NCBI RefSeq assembly: GCF_024172165.1
Contig: NZ_JAMZEB010000002.1
Coordinates: 372,001-436,000, forward strand
Source: Nonomuraea thailandensis
GTDB lineage: Bacteria; Actinomycetota; Actinomycetes; Streptosporangiales; Streptosporangiaceae
Reading direction: 5' to 3'
Length of the DNA stretch: 64,000 nucleotides
Below, piece by piece: positions 15,900-22,553 of the stretch (position 1 is its first letter; every line of letters begins with the position of its first letter). Position numbers and translations under genes: made by a program. The notes under the pieces are model-generated. The model saw only the letters and a program-made list of their open reading frames with translations. It was not told the DNA's origin and did not search any database.

Positions 15900-16287
15900 C
15901 GAGTCGGCCGGGCGACCGCGTCGGGCCTCATCAGGCCCGCCGAGGAAGGTCCGGGCTCCACAGGGCAGGGTGGTCGGTAACGCCGACCCGGGGTGACCCG
16001 CGGGACAGTGCCACAGAAAGCAGACCGCCTCCCGGCCTGGCCGGGAGGTAAGGGTGAAAGGGTGGTGTAAGAGACCACCAGCGCCCACGGTGACGTGGGC
16101 GGCTAGGTAAACCCCACCCGGAGCAAGGTCAAGAAGGGACGCTCTTCGGGGCGTTCCGCGCGCGACGTTCGAGGGCTGCCCGCCCGAGCCGCGCGGGTAG
16201 ACCGCTCGAGACCGCCGGCAACGGCGGTCCTAGATGGATGGTCGCCCCTTCGTACGAAGGACAGAACCCGGCCTACAGGCCGACTCG
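15900..16287 (+). ncRNA. rnpB: RNase P RNA (M1 RNA, bacterial type A)
   Basis: The catalytic RNA that matures tRNA 5' ends. Conserved elements appear in order: P1 5' strand CGAGTCGGCC at 15900; the P4 5' strand region GAGGAAGGTCCGGGCTCC (15942-15959); ACAGAAA near 16014; GGTAAACCCC and GGAGCAAGGTCAA near 16107-16132; the GATGGATGGTCGCC region near 16233; the conserved ACAGAACCCGGCCTACA (16261-16277, P4 3' strand); and the P1 3' strand GGCCGACTCG ending at 16287. The 3' end is part of a 31-bp direct repeat found again at 18878, which marks it as the integration site of a mobile element. Confidence 0.96.
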
Positions 16288-16294
16288 TCACCCC
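16264..16294. repeat. Left attachment-site repeat (rnpB 3' end)
   Basis: It spans the conserved GAACCCGGCCTACA box and the P1 3' strand of rnpB plus GTCACCCC. It matches 18878-18908 except for A/G differences at 16277 and 16283. Confidence 0.8.
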
Positions 16295-16542
16295 ATCATC
16301 CTTCTGACCTGCACCGCAGCCATCCTCAAGATCCCGCAGGGCACTTTCAGCGCGGGCTTGAACGCCTTGTCGAGTGCGTCTCGCTCCGGTACCAGACGGC
16401 CGTACAGATCCACGGCGGTGGTGATGGACTTGTGGGCGAGCCACCGGGACACCTCAGAGATGGGGACGCCTTCCTCCAGTGCGGTACTCGCGAACGTGCG
16501 GCGAAGATCGTGGAAGGTCACGTGCCCCGGCCGGTTAGGCAC
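16288..16542 (-). pseudogene. Tyrosine recombinase (integrase) C-terminal fragment
   Basis: 84 residues remain open from a GTG at 16542. They hold the catalytic C-terminus of a phage-type integrase: FHDLRRTFASTALEEGVP with the second catalytic Arg and preceding His, WLAHKSITTAVDLYGRLVPE with the third His and the nucleophilic Tyr. The first catalytic Arg, the core-binding domain and the arm-binding domain are absent, and two TGA codons stand in frame just upstream of the GTG. A full integrase would be about 350-400 residues. The remaining stop codon lies within the att repeat. Confidence 0.85.
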
Positions 16543-16847
16543 AGGTCATCATCGGAAGCCAGGTCGAAGTGCTGGACCTGCTGTCGGATCGTCGCCGCGA
16601 CGAACGGGCATGGGGACGTCCCGGCGGGGGTCTACGGCTCCGGGCAGGCCAAGATCGTTCCGTGTCGATCGGGTTGCGGTGGAAGCCTGCCCGCCTGCCG
16701 CCGTCCCAGGGCAAGCCCTAGCAGACCAGCCGCGGGCCGCCTTCCTTCCATCACGGTCCTGGCGCCGGGCGCGCGGCAGGGGCGGCCCCGCGGCCGGCCC
16801 CGTTACCTCTTCGGGTGGGGCGACGGCAGACGGGCAGGCCAAGGGGG
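16543..16847. other. Gene-free interior of the element
   Basis: About 300 bp with no reading frame that resembles a known family on either strand. It probably represents the deleted and decayed part of the integrase gene and neighbouring element DNA. Confidence 0.5.
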
Positions 16848-17456
16848 CTACGACTTGGTTGGTTTGGGGACGACGCCCCACTTGAACGGGGAGCTCTTCA
16901 GGAGGTTCTCCGTCGCTCTGATCCCGGTCAGGTGCTCTACGAGCAGGAAGGCCGGTCCCTCGTAGAGCCGGAGAGACGATGGAAAGAGCATGTCGATCTC
17001 TGTGATCGTGTCCACGAGTTCGTCCGGAATCTCTGTCAGGTATCCCTCGTCGCCTCCCCAAGCGAATCTGATCTCACCGTCCTCACACCAATAGAAGTAG
17101 TCCAAGCACTTGATGCCGAGTGCGGCTTGGGAAACGAGGCAGGTGCCCTCGGAGAGTCTAGTGATCAGGTCTTCGTCGGTGCCGAGCCAGTCGGGATCGA
17201 AAACGAACGTCCAATCGCCGATGGAGGTGACGCCGAGGGGTCCGCTTGAGTAGTAATCGGCGTTGTCGGGGAAGGGCCCCGACGTGAAGTCCTCCCATCG
17301 ACCACCGAGACGTGCAACCACCTGTTCAGGTGTGGCACGGACATAGATGAAGCTGTAGCACTCTTCGGCGTATTCGCCGCAAAGCCACGAGATATCGAGG
17401 GGCTGCAGGGTCATGTCGTCATGATGACAGTCGACTCCGACAAATATCGTTGTCAC
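16848..17456 (-). CDS. DUF6461-like protein
   Basis: 202 residues from GTG 17456. It is acidic and aromatic-rich, with the pattern CYSFIYVRATPEQVVARLGGRWEDF near residues 33-55, which resembles the DUF6461 family of actinomycete proteins (xxFVRGLTPxEVLxRLGG). A tryptophan/aspartate-rich middle (GDWTFVFDPDWLG) follows. No signal peptide or membrane segment. The family has no established function; its size, acidity and accessory location recall polymorphic-toxin immunity proteins, but no toxin gene is next to it. A shorter start at ATG 17414 is possible; TAAGAAT lies 6 nt before the GTG, allowing a leaderless mRNA. Confidence 0.65.
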   Translation of the reverse strand: MTTIFVGVDCHHDDMTLQPLDISWLCGEYAEECYSFIYVRATPEQVVARLGGRWEDFTSGPFPDNADYYSSGPLGVTSIGDWTFVFDPDWLGTDEDLITRLSEGTCLVSQAALGIKCLDYFYWCEDGEIRFAWGGDEGYLTEIPDELVDTITEIDMLFPSSLRLYEGPAFLLVEHLTGIRATENLLKSSPFKWGVVPKPTKS

Positions 17457-17679
17457 CTGCGGATTCTTAGAGTGGTCGCCAACGAACTCACTGCCCGGGT
17501 ATCCCCGTGAGTGACAAACCGAGTGACATCAGCAATGCCCAAGGCTGCTCGATCATGCACCTCAATGCACATCGCAACGTGGTCCCATCAGGCGAAACAG
17601 TCAGCACAGAGATCTACCATGAGTGCTTCGCATCGAAGGCGTCAAGGGTTCGATCCCATCCTCGTGCCGACAGCTGATT

Positions 17680-17709
17680 CTGACATGGGTGTGATCACCG
17701 CACTAGGCT
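17680..17709 (+). promoter_or_regulatory. Promoter of the Xre-like gene (leaderless)
   Basis: CTGACA (17680-17685), an 18-bp spacer and TAGGCT (17704-17709). The ATG at 17716 begins 7 nt after the -10, so the transcript most likely starts at the A of the start codon; no ribosome binding site is present. Confidence 0.65.
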
Positions 17710-17715
17710 GGCCTG

Positions 17716-18450
17716 ATGGCATGGGAAGACGGCTTCGGTGTGGCGTTGAAGCGATTAGCGGATCGCAGGCGCCTAGACCTCGTTGCCTTGCCTTCCGTCC
17801 CCGAGGCCGAGCTGCCGGCAGTGTTTCAGGGTGGGGCGCCGAGCCCGTCTCCGCTACGGCGGCTCGCACTCGTGCTCGGTCTGCACGCGGCAGACCTCTT
17901 TGCCATCGCAGATCTAGACATACCCGAGGACCTCGCTCCCCTGGATGCCACGGCCGGATGGCACGTTCCCTACTTGGTCCGAGACGCCGTCACTCTGCCG
18001 CCGGAGGAAAGGACCGCGTTACGCCAGTTCGTAGCGTCCCTGCCGCAGGAGGAGCGGGCCCAGCCCCTTCACAAACCACCGGTGCACGAGCAGTACCTGG
18101 CGGGTCCTGGTGCCCTGCTCATGCGCATGGCCCGGAACCGAAATCTCGGCTGGACGGCCACAGCCAAGACGTTCCTGGTACTCACAGGGCGGTACTGGTC
18201 TCCTGCCACCTACGGTGGGGTGGGCCACGGCCGTACGCAGCTGACTCCCGAGCTCCTGGCCGATTTCTCCGCTGTGCTCGATGTCCCCGCCGACGACCTG
18301 GCAGCGTTGACCGGCGTTGCGCTGCCTGGCGCAGCCTCGGTTCAGAAACCAGATGTTGCTGACGTGGCCGAGCTGATCTGGGACGTGCGACGTCTTACCG
18401 AGAGTCAGCTTCGGCAGGTCAGGGATCTCGCGAGATCCATGCGACATTAG
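17716..18450 (+). CDS. Xre-like helix-turn-helix protein
   Basis: 244 residues. Two HTH-like halves can be seen. Residues 5-60 (ALKRLADRRRLDLVALPSVPEAELPAVFQG) are a degenerate copy. Residues 130-200 (LLMRMARNRNLGWTATAKTFLVLTG, then GHGRTQLTPELLADFSAVLDVPADDLAALTGV) fit an Xre/Cro fold with a following dimer helix. The C-terminal 30 residues (VAELIWDVRRLTESQLRQVRDLARSMRH) form an amphipathic helix. This resembles regulators found in actinomycete accessory regions. It lies in the rnpB-borne element, diverging from the DUF6461-like gene; the shared 260-bp gap could hold both promoters. Confidence 0.7.
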   Translation: MAWEDGFGVALKRLADRRRLDLVALPSVPEAELPAVFQGGAPSPSPLRRLALVLGLHAADLFAIADLDIPEDLAPLDATAGWHVPYLVRDAVTLPPEERTALRQFVASLPQEERAQPLHKPPVHEQYLAGPGALLMRMARNRNLGWTATAKTFLVLTGRYWSPATYGGVGHGRTQLTPELLADFSAVLDVPADDLAALTGVALPGAASVQKPDVADVAELIWDVRRLTESQLRQVRDLARSMRH

Positions 18451-18877
18451 CTGTCGAGTTGCCGTACCGCGAGCCTCAGAGAATAGCCGGGGTGTTCGGC
18501 GTACCCACCTTCTTGTCGACCAGCGGCCAACGCTCGGGGACATCCTCCCGACGTCTCGCAGATCGCACGGCACACTTGCAAGGGCGTGATTGGCTGAACG
18601 CCCAAGGGGGAGTCAAGTGGAGAGCCACACGCGCTGAATCAGTGTGAACGGGTCTGGACTCGATTGCCCGGCCTGACCTCGCATCCGGATCAGCGTGAAC
18701 TGACTGACACGGGAGAATCTGGTTCGAGTCCTATCACGGCGATGATGATGCGCAGGGCACATTCGGGGCGCATGACATCACGATCATGCACGAAACGTTG
18801 AGAAGCTGCGAGAACGAAACGTGCAGGTCGCAACCCCCATGACGAAGATCCCAGCAGCTCATGCCGAACCGAGAAAG
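18451..18877. other. Non-coding right flank of the element with a short direct repeat
   Basis: No supportable gene. The 9-bp sequence ACGAAACGT occurs twice in direct orientation (18790-18798 and 18814-18822, 24 bp apart), 55-90 bp inside the right att repeat. This is where arm-type integrase or excisionase sites would be expected. The remainder holds no recognised structure. Confidence 0.45.
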
Positions 18878-18908
18878 GAACCCGGCCTACGGGCCGGCTC
18901 GTCACCCC
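18878..18908. repeat. Right attachment-site repeat
   Basis: Copy of the rnpB 3' end (see 16264-16294) with two A-to-G differences. Both would still allow P1 pairing, since GGCCGGCTC can pair with GAGTCGGCC through one G-U. It is not attached to an rnpB body. Confidence 0.8.
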
Positions 18909-18965
18909 TCAAGCAGAGTACGGTCACCGCGAAAAAGGCGGGCGAGTGATCTACACTCGCTCGTC

Positions 18966-19244
18966 ATGACGGGCTTGTTCGACCGATTAGGTCCCCTCTC
19001 CCTCATCGTCGCCATCCTCGCCGTGCTCGCCGGCACCCCGCTGGGAGAGAGATGGGGAGCACCACCATCGAGCTGGACCATGCCGGCTCTCGGGATCGTC
19101 GCGCTGGCACTGGCATGGCCTGGACTGCGAAGCAAGCCCACGATCTCCACGGTGTCCAACCGCAGCATGTCAGTGGCGGGGCTGATGCTGGGGACGATCG
19201 CGCTCGGCCTCGGCGCGGTACACCTGGTGCTGGACTTCCTGTGA
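18966..19244 (+). CDS. Small membrane protein, unknown function
   Basis: 92 residues from ATG 18966. Three hydrophobic segments: residues 8-24 (LGPLSLIVAILAVLAGTP), 38-52 (MPALGIVALALAWPG) and 69-90 (VAGLMLGTIALGLGAVHLVLDF). No family recognised. It starts just outside the right end of the rnpB element and faces the next small membrane gene convergently. Confidence 0.55.
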   Translation: MTGLFDRLGPLSLIVAILAVLAGTPLGERWGAPPSSWTMPALGIVALALAWPGLRSKPTISTVSNRSMSVAGLMLGTIALGLGAVHLVLDFL

Positions 19245-19276
19245 GCGGAGTCCCCAGCGAGGTCTGATCATCGATG

Positions 19277-19465
19277 TCAGGGCTTTCTGTGGCTGAGGCC
19301 GACGATCGTGAGCGCCAGCCCGGCCACCCCCACGAAGGAGGCCCCGGCCGCTGTGCCCGCGGCCATCAGCTCGGCCTTGGTGTCCACGAGGACCAAAATC
19401 GCCACGAACAAGGCCACGATGGCCGCTACGCCGAGGGCGAGCGTCACATGCCAGCGACTGTCCAT
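19277..19465 (-). CDS. Small two-helix membrane protein, unknown function
   Basis: 62 residues from ATG 19465, with GGAGG 8 nt upstream, which strongly supports translation. Two hydrophobic helices, residues 7-28 (VTLALGVAAIVALFVAILVLVD) and 34-56 (MAAGTAAGASFVGVAGLALTIVG), end in SHRKP. No family recognised. Confidence 0.6.
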   Translation of the reverse strand: MDSRWHVTLALGVAAIVALFVAILVLVDTKAELMAAGTAAGASFVGVAGLALTIVGLSHRKP

Positions 19466-19687
19466 CCCGCCTACCTCCGTTGGGGAGCACGCCGTTTCCG
19501 AGTGATGACGTGTCTGCGAAGCATGCTCGGCCCGCGCAACGGATGTGAGGGCGAGCGGGTGTGAGTATCGTGCGCTGCTACTGACCGGTACGACATCAGT
19601 TTACGGCCCCTGACCAGGGCGATCGTGGTTATTGACGCTCGCGCCAGCGTGTCTTGGTGAAAGCGGCCTCGCCGGCGGCGGGCACCG
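19466..19687. other. Intergenic, nothing recognised
   Basis: 222 bp between the start of the small membrane gene and the end of the methyltransferase gene. No gene, hairpin or repeat could be supported. Confidence 0.5.
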
Positions 19688-20323
19688 TCATTTCCGGGCG
19701 TACCCCAGGACGTGCGTCAGGCGCGGCACCCCCGGCTGCGGGGCGAACCCGAACGTGTCGGCCTCGACCACCTCGAACCCGGCCCGGCGGATCGCCCCGA
19801 GCGTGTCCCGGTTCGGCCGGCAGCCGCCCGCGGCCCGCCGCCACACCGGTGTCACGATGTCCGCCAGCAGGCCGAGCGCGGGGTTGGCCGGCCGTACGTG
19901 CTCGTAGAACCGCAGCTCGCCGCCGGGCCTGAGCACGCGGGCGGCCTCCGCCAGGGCGCGCTCCTGCGACGGCACCGAGCACAGTACCAGCGACACCACC
20001 ACGACATCGAACGCGCCGTCGCCGGCGGGCAGCTCCTCGGCGTGCCCGGACGTCACCGACACCGGTACCGGCGCCGACCGGGCCTGCGCCCCGGCCAGGT
20101 CGCGCAACGTGTCCTCCGGCTCGACGGCGACGACCTCCGTGACCGCCGGCGGGTAGTGGGCGAAGTTGCGGCCGTTGCCGGCGCCGACCTCGATCACCCG
20201 CCCCTCGGCCCCGGCCAGCAACCGCCGGCGGTGGTCGTAGGCGCCCCGCCGGTCCACGAGCTCGGCCACCCGGGCGTACGCCTGGGCGAAGCGCGGATGC
20301 TGGAAATCGGCCTGTCGCGTCAT
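19688..20323 (-). CDS. Class I SAM-dependent methyltransferase
   Basis: 211 residues from ATG 20323. SAM-binding motif I VIEVGAGNGRNF lies at residues 43-54, the acidic residue at VAVEPED near 69, and motif IV FDVVVVSLVLCSVP near 105-118, followed by RVLRPGGELRFYEHVR. The layout, including the C-terminal ADIVTPVWRRAAGGCRPNRDT segment, resembles METTL7-like/UbiE-type methyltransferases. The substrate is unknown; no partner gene nearby suggests one. Confidence 0.88.
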   Translation of the reverse strand: MTRQADFQHPRFAQAYARVAELVDRRGAYDHRRRLLAGAEGRVIEVGAGNGRNFAHYPPAVTEVVAVEPEDTLRDLAGAQARSAPVPVSVTSGHAEELPAGDGAFDVVVVSLVLCSVPSQERALAEAARVLRPGGELRFYEHVRPANPALGLLADIVTPVWRRAAGGCRPNRDTLGAIRRAGFEVVEADTFGFAPQPGVPRLTHVLGYARK

Positions 20324-20368
20324 CGAATCCCCTCAGAACGGCTCTTTCCAGCATGCCTCGCCGCACGA

Positions 20369-21466
20369 TCAGTTCTTCGCGGCCCTGCCGATGACCTTGG
20401 CGACCAGCTTGCTCACGTGCTCGACCGCCTTGATCCCCGCCCCCAGCGAGCGGTGCCGGCGCGAGATGACGGCGATCAGGTACGTACGCCCCCGCTCCCG
20501 TACGCGCCCGATGCTGTTGACCGTCCATCGCCCTGCGTCGCGTTCCCGAGGCAGCCACCCGTTCTTGACCTGCGCGCCGCTGCCGGCCGCGCTGACGCCC
20601 CACGCCTGCTCCGGCGCCACGTGCCCCATCAGCTCCAGCACGTGGCGGCGGTGGCGGGGCGACAGCGGGCTGCTGGACGACACCAGCGCGTTCAGCAGCC
20701 GTACCTGATCGGCGGCGCTCGTCGTGGTCGATCCCCATGCGCCGCCGGGCCCGGGACGGGTGTCCCGCAGCCCGAGCTTCTTGTTGGCCGCGGCCAGCCC
20801 CGAGGCGCCGCCGATCGCCGCCCACAGCCGGGACGCGGCGTCGTTGTCGCTGACCTTGATCGCCTGTGCCGCCGCGCGCTTCTCCCATCCCGTCAGCCTG
20901 CGATGCTCCCGCTGGGCGCGGAGCAGCAGCGCCACCACGATGTTGACCTTGACGATGCTGGCCGTGGCCGTTCTGAGGCGGCGGTTGTAGGAGTAGGTGA
21001 GGCCGGAGGAGAGCTCGCGCACCGACACGGCGAGGTCGCCCGGCAGGTCGTCGAGGTAACGGTCGAGCGATCGGGTCAGGCCCTTTCTGTACGAGGGCCG
21101 CCTGGACGCGGGCTGCTTGGGTGCGGGCTGCTTGGCCGGCTCCGGCGCGGACGTGATGGCGACGGGGGAGAGGGGAAGGGTCGCGGCTGCGGGCAGGGTA
21201 TGAGGGACACCGCTCGACGCGAGGAGGGCCAGCGGCACGAGCGCGCCCGCCAGCGCTACCCGTCGGCGCAGCCACGCCCCAGACTTTGCGGACGGCCGAG
21301 CCCCGGGTGTCGTTGGTGGCCGCGCCTCGGGTGGTACAAGCAGCCGGGCCTCGGGCTTCGCGGGTGGCCGGGCCTCGGGCGTCGCGGGTGGCCGCGCCTC
21401 GGGCGTCGCGGGTGGCCGGGCCTCGGGCTCGGGCGGAAGCCGCGGCCCAGGCTTCGTGGGCAGCAC
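20369..21466 (-). CDS. Membrane-anchored serine hydrolase of the class A beta-lactamase fold
   Basis: 365 residues from GTG 21466. Class A beta-lactamase/PBP motifs: SIVK near 168 (the SxxK nucleophile), VSDND near 205 (SDN) and VKNGW near 298 in place of KTG. No Glu166-type omega-loop residue is evident, so a DD-peptidase-like or divergent hydrolase is as likely as a beta-lactamase. The N-terminus is odd: residues 9-66 are a proline-rich tail built of 8-residue PEARPPAT-like repeats, followed by basic WLRRR and one transmembrane helix (70-95). No in-frame ATG or GTG lies between repeat and helix, so the repeats appear to be translated. The catalytic domain would be extracytoplasmic. Confidence 0.8.
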   Translation of the reverse strand: MLPTKPGPRLPPEPEARPPATPEARPPATPEARPPAKPEARLLVPPEARPPTTPGARPSAKSGAWLRRRVALAGALVPLALLASSGVPHTLPAAATLPLSPVAITSAPEPAKQPAPKQPASRRPSYRKGLTRSLDRYLDDLPGDLAVSVRELSSGLTYSYNRRLRTATASIVKVNIVVALLLRAQREHRRLTGWEKRAAAQAIKVSDNDAASRLWAAIGGASGLAAANKKLGLRDTRPGPGGAWGSTTTSAADQVRLLNALVSSSSPLSPRHRRHVLELMGHVAPEQAWGVSAAGSGAQVKNGWLPRERDAGRWTVNSIGRVRERGRTYLIAVISRRHRSLGAGIKAVEHVSKLVAKVIGRAAKN

Positions 21467-21514
21467 GCCGCCCTACCCGCACGCAGCGGGGAGAAAAGGG
21501 GAAATATCGTGCGA

Positions 21515-21533
21515 TGCCATGAAATACATGGCA
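21515..21533. promoter_or_regulatory. Perfect palindrome upstream of the serine hydrolase
   Basis: TGCCATG-AAATA-CATGGCA: 7-bp arms around an AT-rich 5-bp centre, 49 bp upstream of the GTG at 21466. A second stem, GGCAGG-n7-CCTGCC, overlaps its right arm. It is a candidate operator; no cognate regulator is adjacent. Confidence 0.5.
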
Positions 21534-21703
21534 GGCAGCATTCCTGCCCTGCTGTTTCCACGGTGTTAGCCGGGGCTGGAGAGCACGAAGGCCGTAGCCA
21601 TGAAGTGACGGGTTCGTGAGAGCCGAAGCCCGAGCCTCGAAGGGCACGCTAGATTCTTGGCCAGGCTCGGTCGAGGACCGGGTGTCATGAGGGGGGCGGG
21701 GAG

Positions 21704-22087
21704 ATGGGCGCTGAGCTGGCCACGTTGGTCGGTGAGCTGTCACCGTACGTGACGGCCGCCGTGGGCGCGTACGGGGCCACCGTGCTGGCGCGGGCCCAGG
21801 AGGAGGCGGCCGACGCCACGGTGGGGTGGGGGCGGCGCATGCTCCAGCAGATCTTCGGCGTGCGGCCGGACGAGGACGACGTCCCGGAGACGGTCATCGA
21901 GCTGGCGCAGGCTCCGGACGACCCCGACCTGCAGGCGGCGTTGCGGGTGCAGATCCGCAGGCTGATGGCGGCGGACGAGGAGCTGGCGGCCCGGCTCCGG
22001 GCCATGGTCGCCGAGGCGCGGGCCGAGACGGCCGGCACGGTGACCGTGACCGCGTCGGGCGACCACTCGGCGGGCTTCAACCACTGA
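21704..22087 (+). CDS. Small soluble actinobacterial protein with amyloid-signal-like C-terminus
   Basis: 127 residues from ATG 21704 (GGGGAG upstream). Residues 10-50 form helices with the pattern PYVTAAVGAYGATVLARAQEEAADATVGWGRRML; residues 65-105 are acidic helices with PDDPDLQAALRVQIRRLMAADEEL. The C-terminus, TVTVTASGDHSAGFNH, resembles the VTASGxRSxAxGG motif seen at the ends of many uncharacterised actinomycete proteins, some linked to NLR-type conflict systems. Here that motif is cut short. The function is unknown; similarity is by eye. Confidence 0.6.
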   Translation: MGAELATLVGELSPYVTAAVGAYGATVLARAQEEAADATVGWGRRMLQQIFGVRPDEDDVPETVIELAQAPDDPDLQAALRVQIRRLMAADEELAARLRAMVAEARAETAGTVTVTASGDHSAGFNH

Positions 22088-22099
22088 GCACACGACGAA

Positions 22100-22128
22100 C
22101 GGCGCGGAGGACGTCGTTCACCGCGCCG
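22100..22128. terminator. GC-rich hairpin after the small soluble protein
   Basis: An 8-bp stem, CGGCGCGG / CCGCGCCG, with a 13-nt loop starts 12 nt after the stop codon at 22087. There is no T-tract. A likely intrinsic terminator for a GC-rich genome. Confidence 0.5.
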
Positions 22129-22527
22129 AAGTGATCATGGGGCTCGGCCCCGCCCTTCCTGAGCCGGCCGAGGCGACCGCGGCGCTCGGCCCCGGCCCAG
22201 AGACCGCCGAGGTGGCGGCGGCGCGCGGTCTCGTCCTTCCCAAGACGGCCGTAGTGACCGCCGCGCTCGGCACACGACCGTCCTGAGACGGCCGAGCTGC
22301 GCGATCAACCCCGACGGCCTCCGCGACCGCACGCAGGCATGGTGAGGGGCGGAGGTGATCCGTCCTGCCGTCGAGCCATCATCGGCGGCCCCGTCCAGAG
22401 GGCATGGCTCGCCGGCGGGCACCTCCGCCCCTCCGGCCCCTGGGAGTGAGGACCGGCGTCGCGAGGAGCGCCATGGGCAAGTGGAGAACCTCGCTGGCAC
22501 AGTGACCCTAACCCCGCCCCCGCCGCC
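22129..22527. other. 400-bp gene-free gap
   Basis: No reading frame with credible composition or start context. Loosely repeated CCGCCGAGG/GCGCTCGG words occur at 22160-22270 but do not form a clear array. Confidence 0.5.
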
Positions 22528-22553
22528 CGTTCTGCGGAGGATTACGCAGAACG
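22528..22553. terminator. Hairpin overlapping the epimerase stop codon
   Basis: CGTTCTGCG / CGCAGAACG is a perfect 9-bp stem with an 8-nt loop. The TAA stop of the epimerase gene (22542-22544 on the reverse strand) lies inside the loop, so the hairpin can form only once ribosomes have left. Confidence 0.6.

Larger units (their letters stand above)
16264..18908. mobile_element. Remnant integrative element inserted at the rnpB 3' end
   Basis: A 31-bp direct repeat (16264-16294 and 18878-18908, two mismatches) bounds 2.6 kb. The left copy is the 3' end of rnpB. A tyrosine-integrase C-terminus is convergent with rnpB and has its stop codon inside the left repeat, the classical layout of islands that use an RNA gene as attB. 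Cargo is a DUF6461-like gene and an Xre-like regulator gene; the rest is non-coding or degraded. Parts of the interior (about 17.0-17.7 and 18.6-18.9 kb) are visibly less GC-rich than the flanks. The integrase is truncated, so the element is probably immobile. Confidence 0.8.

Noticed and set aside
17635..17665. tRNA-like T-arm (AGGGTTCGATCCC) near 17648 and another at 18721-18735
   Set aside because: Neither has a matching acceptor stem, anticodon arm or D arm; the stems do not extend beyond three pairs.
19629..19687. Possible 3' gene fragment (frame ending KTRWRERQ) after the methyltransferase
   Set aside because: Too short and not recognisable; the frame upstream is a shadow of the serine hydrolase and methyltransferase genes.
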